From an uncultured Clostridia bacterium (GTDB taxonomy: Bacteria; Bacillota; Clostridia; Oscillospirales; Acutalibacteraceae), in contig CAMMKL010000043.1 of NCBI GenBank assembly GCA_946497265.1, forward strand, positions 1 to 11,772: DNA of 11,772 nucleotides, written 5' to 3'. The translations under genes and the position numbers were made by a program. The number at the start of each line of letters is the position of its first letter. The first letter of the stretch is position 1. The notes under the pieces were generated by a model. The model was given only the letters and a program-made list of their open reading frames with translations. It had not been told where the DNA came from and did not search any database. This document shows positions 1 to 6,556 of the stretch, piece by piece.

Positions 1-356
1 CCGTAAAAGGCGTGGAATTTGGGGCCGGGTTCGGCGCTGCTTCCATGCGGGGCAGCCGGCACAACGATCCTTTTTACTACGATGCAACGGGAGTGGTGCG
101 CACCCGTACCAACCACGCGGGCGGCATTTTGGGCGGCATCACAACGGGGATGCCCCTCATTGTACGTACCGCCGTCAAGCCGACCGCTTCCATTTCCCAG
201 CCGCAACATACTGTGGATCTGGAAACCGGTCAGGACGCGATCCTGGAGGTAAGGGGCCGGCACGATCCTTGTATTGTGCCGCGTGCGGTCCCTGTGGTGG
301 AGGCCGCAACTGCGCTCGGCGTATTGAATCTGATGATGGAGGGGAACCAATTATGA
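1..356 (+). CDS. aroC: Chorismate synthase, C-terminal part (5' end outside window)
   Basis: AroC converts 5-enolpyruvylshikimate-3-phosphate to chorismate, the last common step of aromatic amino acid synthesis, using reduced FMN in the cytoplasm. The reading frame is already open at the window edge (first full codon at position 3), so only about the last 117 residues are seen. They contain family-typical segments in the right order: VKGVEFGAGF, the GSRHNDPF stretch, TNHAGGILGGITTG, the KPTASISQPQ stretch and GRHDPCIVPRAVPVVEAA near the C-terminus. The gene ends with TGA at 354-356, which overlaps the ATG of pheA as ATGA, so the two genes are translationally coupled in one operon. Identification is from recognised family motifs and is strong; the start and the N-terminal two-thirds cannot be judged. 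Confidence 0.95.
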   Translation, partial: VKGVEFGAGFGAASMRGSRHNDPFYYDATGVVRTRTNHAGGILGGITTGMPLIVRTAVKPTASISQPQHTVDLETGQDAILEVRGRHDPCIVPRAVPVVEAATALGVLNLMMEGNQL

Positions 357-1483
357 CGCTAGACGAAGTACGCAGGGAAATTGACGCCGTTGATAACCAA
401 TTGATCAGCCTTTTGGTACGCCGGATGTCCTATTCCGAGGAGGTGGCCGCCATCAAGCAGCGGGAGCATCTGCCTGTGCTCAATACCGCCCGGGAGGAAG
501 AGATCCTCCGGCAGGTAGGGGAGAAGGGCGGCAGGTTCGGGGGGGCTTTGCAGACGGTATATTCCAACATAATGTCCGTCAGCCGTGCACTCCAGCACGA
601 ACAGCTCCACTCCGGGGAAATACTTCGCGCTGTCATTTTAAACGCTTCCCGAAAAGCCCCCGCCCAGCCTTGCCGGGTAGTCTGCCAGGGGGTGGAAGGC
701 GCCTACTCCAGCCGGGCGGCACGCCGGGTATTCCCAGGCTGTACCCCGGTATTCACTACCCATTTTGAGGATGTTTTCCGGTCGATTGAAAATAACAGCG
801 CAGACTTCGGCATATTGCCTGTTGAGAATTCTTCGGCTGGGTCGGTCAGCGACGTATACGACCTGCTGCTGAAGTATCGCTTTTCCATAGTAGGCGGTGT
901 GGATGTTAAAATCAGCCATTGCCTGGCAGCATCCCCAGGTACCCGCTTTGCCCAGATCCGTACCGTATATTCCCACCCGCAGGGCATTCGACAATGCAGT
1001 GAATATTTGGAAAAAAACCACCTGCCTACCCAAATCTATTCCAACACGGCCGCCGCCGCCGAGATGGTGGCGGGTAGTCGGGAACCGCTGGCCGCTATTT
1101 GTTCAAGAGAAGCCGCCGAACGATGCGGGCTCAGCATCTTAGCGGAGGATATCCAGAACAGCGGCGATAACTGCACCCGCTTTATTGTGATCGCGAGAGA
1201 GCTTCGCATTCCACCGGATGCCGACAAGATCGGCTTATGTTTCTCCCTTCCGCATATTACCGGCTCGCTCTACAGTACCCTGGCGCGCTTTGCCGTTCGC
1301 GGGCTGAATTTGACCAAGATCGAATCGCGGCCGATCCCTGGGCGAAATTTCGAATATTTTTTCTATCTTGATTTTACGGGCAACGTGTTGCAAAGTCCCG
1401 AGGTGTTGGATCTGGTATGCGCGCTCTCCGAAGAGCTTCCGGACTTCTCTTTTTTGGGAAATTATAAGGAACTTGGAGTTTAA
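353..1483 (+). CDS. pheA: Bifunctional chorismate mutase / prephenate dehydratase (P-protein)
   Basis: This 376-residue cytoplasmic enzyme should convert chorismate to prephenate and then to phenylpyruvate for phenylalanine synthesis. Residues 1-85 form an AroQ-type helical chorismate mutase (LDEVRREIDAVDNQLISLL, then RR and KQ basic residues). Residues about 108-282 are the prephenate dehydratase domain, with GILPVENSSAGSV at 153-165 and the catalytic TRF motif at 275-277. Residues about 292-376 are an ACT domain carrying the ESRP motif at 324-327, the usual site of phenylalanine feedback. The ATG at 353 is chosen over a longer open frame from 269 because it starts the mutase domain cleanly, has a GGAGGGG ribosome site at 338-344, and overlaps the aroC stop by 4 nt (ATGA). 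Domain order matches the standard fused P-protein. Allosteric control by phenylalanine is inferred from the ACT domain only. Confidence 0.95.
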   Translation: MTLDEVRREIDAVDNQLISLLVRRMSYSEEVAAIKQREHLPVLNTAREEEILRQVGEKGGRFGGALQTVYSNIMSVSRALQHEQLHSGEILRAVILNASRKAPAQPCRVVCQGVEGAYSSRAARRVFPGCTPVFTTHFEDVFRSIENNSADFGILPVENSSAGSVSDVYDLLLKYRFSIVGGVDVKISHCLAASPGTRFAQIRTVYSHPQGIRQCSEYLEKNHLPTQIYSNTAAAAEMVAGSREPLAAICSREAAERCGLSILAEDIQNSGDNCTRFIVIARELRIPPDADKIGLCFSLPHITGSLYSTLARFAVRGLNLTKIESRPIPGRNFEYFFYLDFTGNVLQSPEVLDLVCALSEELPDFSFLGNYKELGV

Positions 1484-1515
1484 GCCATTGGAAAAATAAC
1501 AAAGGGAAGGTAAGT

Positions 1516-1815
1516 ATGAAATTTGCTTTTATCATTATGGGAGGCTTTCATCCAAAGTACGACCGGGCAAGCATCCGTAAAGGGGCAGCACAGATCATAG
1601 GGGTATCCAATATGGACGAAGCTTGCGTAGTAGCCCGCAAATGTTGCGAAGACGGGGTAGACTGTATCGAACTTTGCGGGGCTTTTGGGGAAGCGGGAGC
1701 CAAGAAAATAATAGAAGCCACAGAGAATAAGATCCCTGTGGGTTATGTCGTCCATACTCCAGCGCAAAACGAACTGTTCCATCTGCTGTTTGGAGGGCAA
1801 ACGGAAGGAAAATAA
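1516..1815 (+). CDS. Small DUF6506-like protein, function unknown
   Basis: This predicted 99-residue soluble protein has no signal peptide or membrane segment. It begins MKFAFIIMGGFHPKYDRASI and contains GVSNMDEACVVARKC, GVDCIELCGAFGEAGAKKI and IPVGYVVHTPAQNELFHLLFGG. This pattern resembles the family I know as DUF6506, small alpha/beta proteins of unknown role; the assignment is from memory of the pattern and not from a search. A clear AAAGGGAAGG ribosome site precedes the ATG. It follows pheA by 32 nt and precedes a strong terminator, so it is probably the last gene of the aroC-pheA transcript. Nothing in the sequence links it biochemically to phenylalanine synthesis. The paired ELCGAFG and VGYVVH segments suggest a compact ligand-binding or enzyme fold, which is only a guess. 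Confidence 0.8.
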   Translation: MKFAFIIMGGFHPKYDRASIRKGAAQIIGVSNMDEACVVARKCCEDGVDCIELCGAFGEAGAKKIIEATENKIPVGYVVHTPAQNELFHLLFGGQTEGK

Positions 1816-1821
1816 TAGAAT

Positions 1822-1854
1822 AAAAAAGGCTATCCTATCTGGATAGCCTTTTTT
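1822..1854. terminator. Bidirectional intrinsic terminator between convergent operons
   Basis: A perfect 14-bp inverted repeat (1822-1835 with 1841-1854) has a 5-nt loop. The GGCTATCC/GGATAGCC core is flanked by six A on the left and six T on the right, so each strand produces a hairpin followed by a U-run. It lies 6 nt after the DUF6506-like stop codon and 9 nt beyond the pgsA stop codon on the other strand, and can therefore end both transcripts. Confidence 0.93.
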
Positions 1855-1863
1855 ACCCTAATT

Positions 1864-2463
1864 TTATTTAGCATTTTTCACGAAATTTCGGTTATCCCAC
1901 AAATAAATAGCGCCGGAGATTACGGTAAGTACTACAGAGATCCAGACGGCAGCTTCCCCAATGGTAAAAAACCACCAATTTGCAGCGGCGGCGGTTTCCG
2001 CCGATACGGGGATAACCCCCATCCCCATCAGTTCCCCAACGTATTGCAGGATGAGCACAAGAAGAATGGAAACGATTTGACTCACGGTTTTTGCTTTCCC
2101 CCAAAAATTGGCGGCAATTACCTTTTTATGTTCCACCGCTACCAACCGGACCGAGGTGACCATAAACTCCCGGAACAGCATGATGATGACAGCAACCGCG
2201 CTCAGCAGGCCATCCTGCACAAAGCACAGGAAAGCCGCCATCACAAGAATTTTGTCTGCCAAAGGGTCGGCAAATTTTCCAAAGTCGGTTATTTGATTGT
2301 GTTTTCGCGCGAGCCGTCCGTCAAAATGGTCGGTTACGGCAGCGATTGCAAAGACAATGCCCGCCAGTAGATAATGGTGGGGAATCTGCGGCAGCAGCAA
2401 AAATAATACAAAGAAAGGGACCAGCACGATACGAAGAAGGGTCAATTTATTGGGTGTATTCAT
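1864..2463 (-). CDS. pgsA: CDP-diacylglycerol-glycerol-3-phosphate 3-phosphatidyltransferase
   Basis: PgsA makes phosphatidylglycerol phosphate from CDP-diacylglycerol and glycerol-3-phosphate at the inner face of the membrane, the committed step to phosphatidylglycerol and cardiolipin. The 199-residue product carries the complete CDP-alcohol phosphatidyltransferase signature D-x2-DG-x2-AR-x8-G-x3-D-x3-D (D45, D48, G49, A52, R53, G62, D66, D70), plus several hydrophobic segments (about 10-26, 31-44, 72-90, 118-135 and 160-190). The start MNTPNKLTLLR at 2463 is preferred over an upstream ATG at 2499 because it has a very strong GGGAGGAGG ribosome site 6 nt upstream (2470-2478) and matches the usual N-terminus; the longer form would overlap rimO. 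It begins 16 nt after rimO ends and is the last gene before the shared terminator, so it should be cotranscribed with rimO. Confidence 0.94.
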   Translation of the reverse strand: MNTPNKLTLLRIVLVPFFVLFLLLPQIPHHYLLAGIVFAIAAVTDHFDGRLARKHNQITDFGKFADPLADKILVMAAFLCFVQDGLLSAVAVIIMLFREFMVTSVRLVAVEHKKVIAANFWGKAKTVSQIVSILLVLILQYVGELMGMGVIPVSAETAAAANWWFFTIGEAAVWISVVLTVISGAIYLWDNRNFVKNAK

Positions 2464-2479
2464 GGGATACCTCCTCCCG

Positions 2480-3808
2480 TTACTCAGCCATTTCGCCAAT
2501 CAGGTCGCAATCCATGCAGTCGGTTACCGTTACCTGGGTAAACTGGCCCAGGATGGGTTTGCGGGTTTTGGGGGTAAAAAATACCTTTCCATCCACTTCG
2601 GGAGCGTCGGCGCTGCTTCGCCCGAACCAGCACTCGGCATAACGGTCAAAGCCTTCGGTCAAAACGGTAATGGTTTTGCCAATCTTCTTTTGGTTGTGTT
2701 CCTCCATGATGCGCATTTGTTGCTCCATCATCAGCTCCTGGCGGCGGTTTTTTACCTCGTCGTCAAGCTGTCCAGGCAGACGGCCGGCCGGGGTACCCTC
2801 TTCTTGGGAGTAAGCAAAGCAGCCCATGCGCCCAAAACGGATTTCATTGGCGAATTCCGCCAGCTCAGAAAACTCTTCTTCCGTTTCGCCGGGAAAACCG
2901 ACAATAAAGGTGGTGCGCAAGGCAACGCCGGGAATTTTATTGCGCACCTTTTTCAGCAGCGCGGTCAATGCTTCGCGGTTTCCGTGCCGGTTCATGGTTT
3001 TGAGCACCCGGCTGTTGCAGTGTTGCAGCGGCAAGTCTAAATATTTTACGATCTTTTCTTCCGAGGCGATGGTTTCCAAAAGCTCGTCGGTCAAACGGTC
3101 GGGATAGCAATACAATACCCGAATCCACTGAAGTCCATCGATTTTACACAATTTATGCAATAATTCAGGTAATTTCAACTGTCCGTATAAATCTTCGCCG
3201 TAACGGGTGGTATCCTGGGCGATGACCATAAGTTCTTTTACACCGTTTTCCGCAAGCGTTTCGGCTTCCTTTAAAATATCTTCCATCCTTCGGCTGCGGA
3301 ATCCGCCGCGTATCATGGGAATTGCGCAGTAGGTACAGCAGTTGTCGCAGCCTTCTGCAATTTTTAGATAAGAAAAGTAGCTGAGGGTGGATTGGACCCG
3401 CTCCCCGTTTAAAGGCAGCTTTTGTTTATCCGGAAAACGCTGAAGTTTTTCGCCTTCCAAAACCCGCTCGATCACGTCGGCAATCTCAGCGTTGGCGCCA
3501 ATGCCTACTACGGCGTCCACTTCCGGCAGTTCTTCTGCGATCTGCTCCTGGTAACGCTGCGCCATGCAGCCGGTCACCACAATCGCCCGGATTCTCCCTT
3601 CTTCCTTGAGTTTTGCCAGCTCCAGAATTTCTTCAATGCTTTCCTGTTTGGCCGCGTCGATAAAGCCGCAAGTATTTACAATTGCCACATCTCCCATGGC
3701 AACGTCTTCCGCCAGTTCAAAGCCGCGCGCCCGCAAAGCGGCCAGCATCATCTCTGCATCCACACGGTTTTTTTCACATCCCAGGGTAATCATGCCTATT
3801 TTCGCCAT
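2480..3808 (-). CDS. rimO: Ribosomal protein S12 methylthiotransferase
   Basis: RimO is a radical-SAM enzyme that adds a methylthio group to a conserved aspartate of ribosomal protein S12. With the start MAKIGMITLGCEKN the protein has 442 residues. The N-terminal methylthiotransferase domain has three cluster cysteines (C11, C47 in NTCGF, C81 in TGCM). The radical-SAM CxxxCxxC is C154, C158 and C161, followed by IRGGFRSR. A C-terminal TRAM-like segment lies around residues 375-440. The short GCEKN N-terminus and the IRGGFRSRR segment favour RimO over the tRNA enzyme MiaB. The start is uncertain: ATG 3808 fits the family best, but ATG 3820 has a better-spaced GAGGG ribosome site and GTG 3826 is also in frame. 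All three lie inside the recX coding region, giving a 35-53 nt overlap and probable translational coupling. Confidence 0.93.
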   Translation of the reverse strand: MAKIGMITLGCEKNRVDAEMMLAALRARGFELAEDVAMGDVAIVNTCGFIDAAKQESIEEILELAKLKEEGRIRAIVVTGCMAQRYQEQIAEELPEVDAVVGIGANAEIADVIERVLEGEKLQRFPDKQKLPLNGERVQSTLSYFSYLKIAEGCDNCCTYCAIPMIRGGFRSRRMEDILKEAETLAENGVKELMVIAQDTTRYGEDLYGQLKLPELLHKLCKIDGLQWIRVLYCYPDRLTDELLETIASEEKIVKYLDLPLQHCNSRVLKTMNRHGNREALTALLKKVRNKIPGVALRTTFIVGFPGETEEEFSELAEFANEIRFGRMGCFAYSQEEGTPAGRLPGQLDDEVKNRRQELMMEQQMRIMEEHNQKKIGKTITVLTEGFDRYAECWFGRSSADAPEVDGKVFFTPKTRKPILGQFTQVTVTDCMDCDLIGEMAE

Positions 3809-4439
3809 CGTATATCTCATCCTCACGGCCCTCGTCGGGCATAAATTCCTCCAGCGCCCGGCGGATGTCCTCCCACCGGTAGCCTAACCGTTGCAAGGCC
3901 GCCACAGTTCTGCGGCGGCCTTTTTCGTCCTGTAAATTGCGCGCGTATTTGCGGGCAAGAAGCTCGCGTAGTTGCTGCGCGGGATCAACAGCCATCTCCT
4001 CTATTATCGCATGGATCAGGTCCCTGTCAATACCTTTTTTCTGTAATTCGTACGCGATCCTTGATTTTGAGAAATATTTACGTTTACATAGTTCATCAGC
4101 ATAACGGCGGGCGAATGATTCGTCGTTAACCAGCCCGATTTCCTCCATGCGTAGCGCAGCGGTACGCGCGGCTTCCCCGCTGGTGCCGGAGCGCACGATT
4201 TTATCCTCCAGTTCCTTCTTGGAGTGGTCTCGGTGAGACAGCAAATACAACGCCTTTTCCCGGGCCCGGCGTACGTCGGATTCCTTTATAAGGTTATGCA
4301 GCTCCTCGTCGGTAATTTCCTGGCCAATCCGATGAGGGGAGAAAAGAAGGGTTTCCGCATCAATGTTTACAGCGAATTCCCCATCCAAATATAATGCCCT
4401 TAAGCCTTTCCGGCGCGGTTCGATTGCTGTAATCCGCAT
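3774..4439 (-). CDS. recX: RecX-family modulator of RecA
   Basis: RecX binds RecA filaments and restrains their extension and coprotease activity. The 221-residue product begins MRITAIEPRRKGLRALYLDG and shows the helical repeat pattern of the family: the AREKALYLLSHRDHSKKELEDKI segment around residues 59-82 (compare the common A...L..R..S..EL..KL), then VNDESFARRYADE and SKSRIAYELQKKGIDRDLI. The highly charged C-terminus (EFMPDEGREDEIYDGENRHD) is encoded partly within the overlap with rimO. Its ATG shares one base with the recA stop (TGATG), so it is coupled to recA translation. No separate ribosome site or promoter is needed. Position directly after recA supports the assignment, which is secure at family level. 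Confidence 0.93.
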   Translation of the reverse strand: MRITAIEPRRKGLRALYLDGEFAVNIDAETLLFSPHRIGQEITDEELHNLIKESDVRRAREKALYLLSHRDHSKKELEDKIVRSGTSGEAARTAALRMEEIGLVNDESFARRYADELCKRKYFSKSRIAYELQKKGIDRDLIHAIIEEMAVDPAQQLRELLARKYARNLQDEKGRRRTVAALQRLGYRWEDIRRALEEFMPDEGREDEIYDGENRHDYPGM

Positions 4440-5578
4440 CAGTCGTCATCCACCATGATGTCGATGCTTGCCTTGGCGCTCCCCCTTGCCTTGGGCGCGG
4501 CGGGGGCAGGCTTTACTTCTACCGCGACCGGCTTGGCGGCTGTGGGCAATTCCCCGGCGGGAGGTAGGGAAACCGGCGACGTTTTTGCGTAGAGCTTGCC
4601 GACGTTTTCCTTTACTTTGGCTTCAATTTCGGCAGCAATCTCCGGGTTCGACCGGAAATAAAGCTTGACGTTATCGCGCCCTTGGCCCAAGCGCGTTTGA
4701 TTGTAGCTAAACCAAGCCCCGCTTTTCTGCACCACATCCAGCTTTACCGCCAGGTCAAGCAGTTCGCCCTCGCGGGAGATGCCTTGGCCGTACATCACAT
4801 CGAATTCCGCCTCCCTAAAGGGAGGGGCAATTTTATTTTTGACTACCTTCGCACGGGTGCGGGAGCCGATCATTTCCCCGTTGGCTTTCAACGTTTCGAT
4901 CTTACGGATGTCCAACCGGACGGACGAATAAAATTTTAGGGCACGCCCGCCGGGCGTTACCTCAGGGTTACCATAGACTACGCCTACTTTTTCACGAAGC
5001 TGGTTGATAAAAATTGCCACGCAGTTGGATTTGGAAATCGCGCCGGCCAGCTTGCGCAGGGCCTGGGACATCAGGCGTGCCTGCAGACCCACATGGGAAT
5101 CGCCCATCTCGCCTTCAATTTCGGCGCGCGGCACCAAGGCCGCGACCGAGTCCACTACGATCACGTCGATCGCGCCGGAACGGACCAAAGCTTCGGTAAT
5201 TTCCAAAGCCTGTTCGCCGGTATCCGGTTGGGAAACCAGCAGCGAGTCCACGTCTACCCCCAACGCGCGTGCATACACAGGGTCCAATGCGTGCTCTACG
5301 TCAATAAAGGCGGCGTTGCCCCCATTTTTTTGGCCCTCTGCAATGCAGTGCAGCGCAAGGGTCGTTTTACCGGAAGATTCCGGCCCGTAAATCTCCACAA
5401 TGCGGCCGCGCGGCAAGCCGCCGATCCCAAGTGCCAGATCCAGGGAAAGGGAGCCCGTGGAAATGGCGTCCACATGCATTGCCTCGTTTTGTCCCAAGCG
5501 CATTACTGCGCCTTTGCCAAACTGTTTTTCTATCTGGCTTAGCGCGGTTTCCAGCGCTTTTGTTTTATCCATCGCCAT
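4439..5578 (-). CDS. recA: Recombinase RecA
   Basis: RecA forms ATP-dependent filaments on single-stranded DNA, carries out strand exchange and triggers LexA self-cleavage in the SOS response. The 379-residue protein has all hallmarks: IEKQFGKGAVMRLG at 16-29, Walker A GPESSGKTT at 65-73, the FIDVEHALDP stretch, Walker B IDVIVVDSVAALVP, the L1 region with GEMGDSHVGLQARLMSQALR, FINQLREKVGVVYGNPE with L2, and TPGGRALKFY. A C-terminal Ala/Pro/Lys-rich linker (about 335-370) ends in the acidic tail MVDDD, as in many Clostridia. The ATG at 5578 is chosen because a GGAGG site (5587-5591) lies 8 nt upstream; an ATG two codons later is less well placed. A sigma-A-like promoter and a LexA box lie upstream. 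recX follows with a TGATG overlap. Confidence 0.98.
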   Translation of the reverse strand: MAMDKTKALETALSQIEKQFGKGAVMRLGQNEAMHVDAISTGSLSLDLALGIGGLPRGRIVEIYGPESSGKTTLALHCIAEGQKNGGNAAFIDVEHALDPVYARALGVDVDSLLVSQPDTGEQALEITEALVRSGAIDVIVVDSVAALVPRAEIEGEMGDSHVGLQARLMSQALRKLAGAISKSNCVAIFINQLREKVGVVYGNPEVTPGGRALKFYSSVRLDIRKIETLKANGEMIGSRTRAKVVKNKIAPPFREAEFDVMYGQGISREGELLDLAVKLDVVQKSGAWFSYNQTRLGQGRDNVKLYFRSNPEIAAEIEAKVKENVGKLYAKTSPVSLPPAGELPTAAKPVAVEVKPAPAAPKARGSAKASIDIMVDDD

Positions 5579-5633
5579 CTAAGTATCCTCCGGTTTGATT
5601 AGATTCCATTTTGATATTTTTGTTTGCGCCTTT

Positions 5634-5662
5634 ATTATATCGTATTTTAGGAGGGAGCGCAA
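5634..5662 (-). promoter_or_regulatory. Predicted recA promoter (-10/-35)
   Basis: On the - strand a perfect -10 box TATAAT (5634-5639) lies 17 bp downstream of TTGCGC (5657-5662), which matches the -35 consensus at only its first three positions. A start around 5627 would give a leader of about 50 nt before the recA ATG. The weak -35 and strong -10 fit a promoter that needs regulation, consistent with the nearby LexA site. No other promoter is apparent for recA-recX-rimO-pgsA. Confidence 0.75.
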
Positions 5663-5682
5663 CCAAAAAGCGAAACAAAAGC

Positions 5683-5694
5683 AAACAATTGTTC
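5683..5694 (-). promoter_or_regulatory. LexA/DinR SOS operator upstream of recA
   Basis: On the - strand the sequence reads GAACAATTGTTT, one base from a perfect palindrome of the Gram-positive LexA box (GAAC-N4-GTTY). It sits 20 bp upstream of the -35 hexamer, centred about 60 bp before the predicted start, and 10 bp downstream of the prmC stop. Placement before recA, the classic SOS gene, makes it a likely LexA operator. LexA itself is not in the window. Confidence 0.82.
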
Positions 5695-5704
5695 TGTGTG
5701 CTGT

Positions 5705-6556
5705 TTAGTCAATTTTGCCACTGACCACGCGGGGGATGCCGGCCAGGTCTGGTAAAATCCGCACTTCCTTTAGGCCGTTTTCTACAAGCAGAGCCGCCAC
5801 GTTGCCCGCTTGATGGATGCCTACCTCCACAGCCAGCCCCCCTCCCGGCCGAAGCTTAGTAAGCCATGATTTGGCAATCGCGCGGTAAAACAGGAGGCCG
5901 TCTTGCCCTCCGTCCAAGGCCATGCGCGGTTCCTTTTGCACTTCGATCTGCAAGCCGTCCAGATCCCCTGTAGGGATATAAGGCGGGTTGGAAAGAAGCA
6001 GGTCAAAGCTGTGTTCCTGGAAGCGGTCCGCACAGCTTAACACGTCGCCCTGCAGGGCGGAAACCCTTTTTTCCATACGGTTAAGCGTAATGTTTTTTTG
6101 CAGATAAGAAAGGGCGCTGTCGGACAGCTCCACGCTTACCGCCTTTGCCTGTGGGCAGAGGCGGGCAAGGCCTATGGCCGCGGCGCCGCTGCCGCCGCAA
6201 AGGTCGAGCGCGGCGTTCCCGCCGTTTTCCCGCAGCAAGCGGGCGGCTTCCTCTACTAGGATTTCGGTATCGCCTCTGGGGATCAGAACGCCTTCCCCCA
6301 CATAAAAGGGCAGGCCCATGAATTCCCATTCGCCTAGCAGATACTGCAGCGGCTCGCCTTTCGCCCTAAGGCCGATTAGGGTCAGCAGGCGCTTCGCCTG
6401 CTCCGGGTTCGCGGGTTCTGCGCCGTGTATGGCATATTGCCGGCGGTCAAAACCCGTTGCCTTGGAAAAAAGGCAAAAAGCATCAAAGGCGGGGTTTTCC
6501 TTCCCCGCCTGGATAAGCAATTTTTTTGCCTGTTGGTATAGTTCCCGATAGGTCAT
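5705..6556 (-). CDS. prmC: Peptide chain release factor N5-glutamine methyltransferase
   Basis: PrmC (HemK) uses S-adenosylmethionine to methylate the glutamine of the GGQ motif in release factors RF1 and RF2, which is needed for efficient termination. The 283-residue protein has an N-terminal helical domain (about 1-75) and a Rossmann methyltransferase domain. Signature positions are LIPRGDTE at 91-98, the SAM loop DLCGGSG at 118-124, and the substrate-binding NPPY at 190-193. Two details differ from the commonest forms: LIPRPDTE has Gly for Pro, and the DLGTGSG loop reads DLCGGSG. Both are conservative enough that activity is expected. Its ATG overlaps the DUF1385 stop by 4 nt (ATGA), so the pair is coupled. 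The next gene, recA, has its own promoter after a 126-nt gap. Confidence 0.95.
   Translation of the reverse strand: MTYRELYQQAKKLLIQAGKENPAFDAFCLFSKATGFDRRQYAIHGAEPANPEQAKRLLTLIGLRAKGEPLQYLLGEWEFMGLPFYVGEGVLIPRGDTEILVEEAARLLRENGGNAALDLCGGSGAAAIGLARLCPQAKAVSVELSDSALSYLQKNITLNRMEKRVSALQGDVLSCADRFQEHSFDLLLSNPPYIPTGDLDGLQIEVQKEPRMALDGGQDGLLFYRAIAKSWLTKLRPGGGLAVEVGIHQAGNVAALLVENGLKEVRILPDLAGIPRVVSGKID

Noticed and set aside
269..352. Longer pheA start at 269 inside aroC
   Set aside because: The added 28 residues (Cys/Gly/Arg-rich) are an out-of-frame reading of aroC; the ATG at 353 has the ribosome site and begins the mutase domain.
1816..1863. Riboswitch or attenuator in the pheA-pgsA gap
   Set aside because: The only structure is the symmetric terminator hairpin; there is no leader peptide, T-box motif or alternative stem.
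2450..3040. 196-codon + strand frame opposite rimO
   Set aside because: It is antisense to conserved rimO codons and shows no motif of its own.
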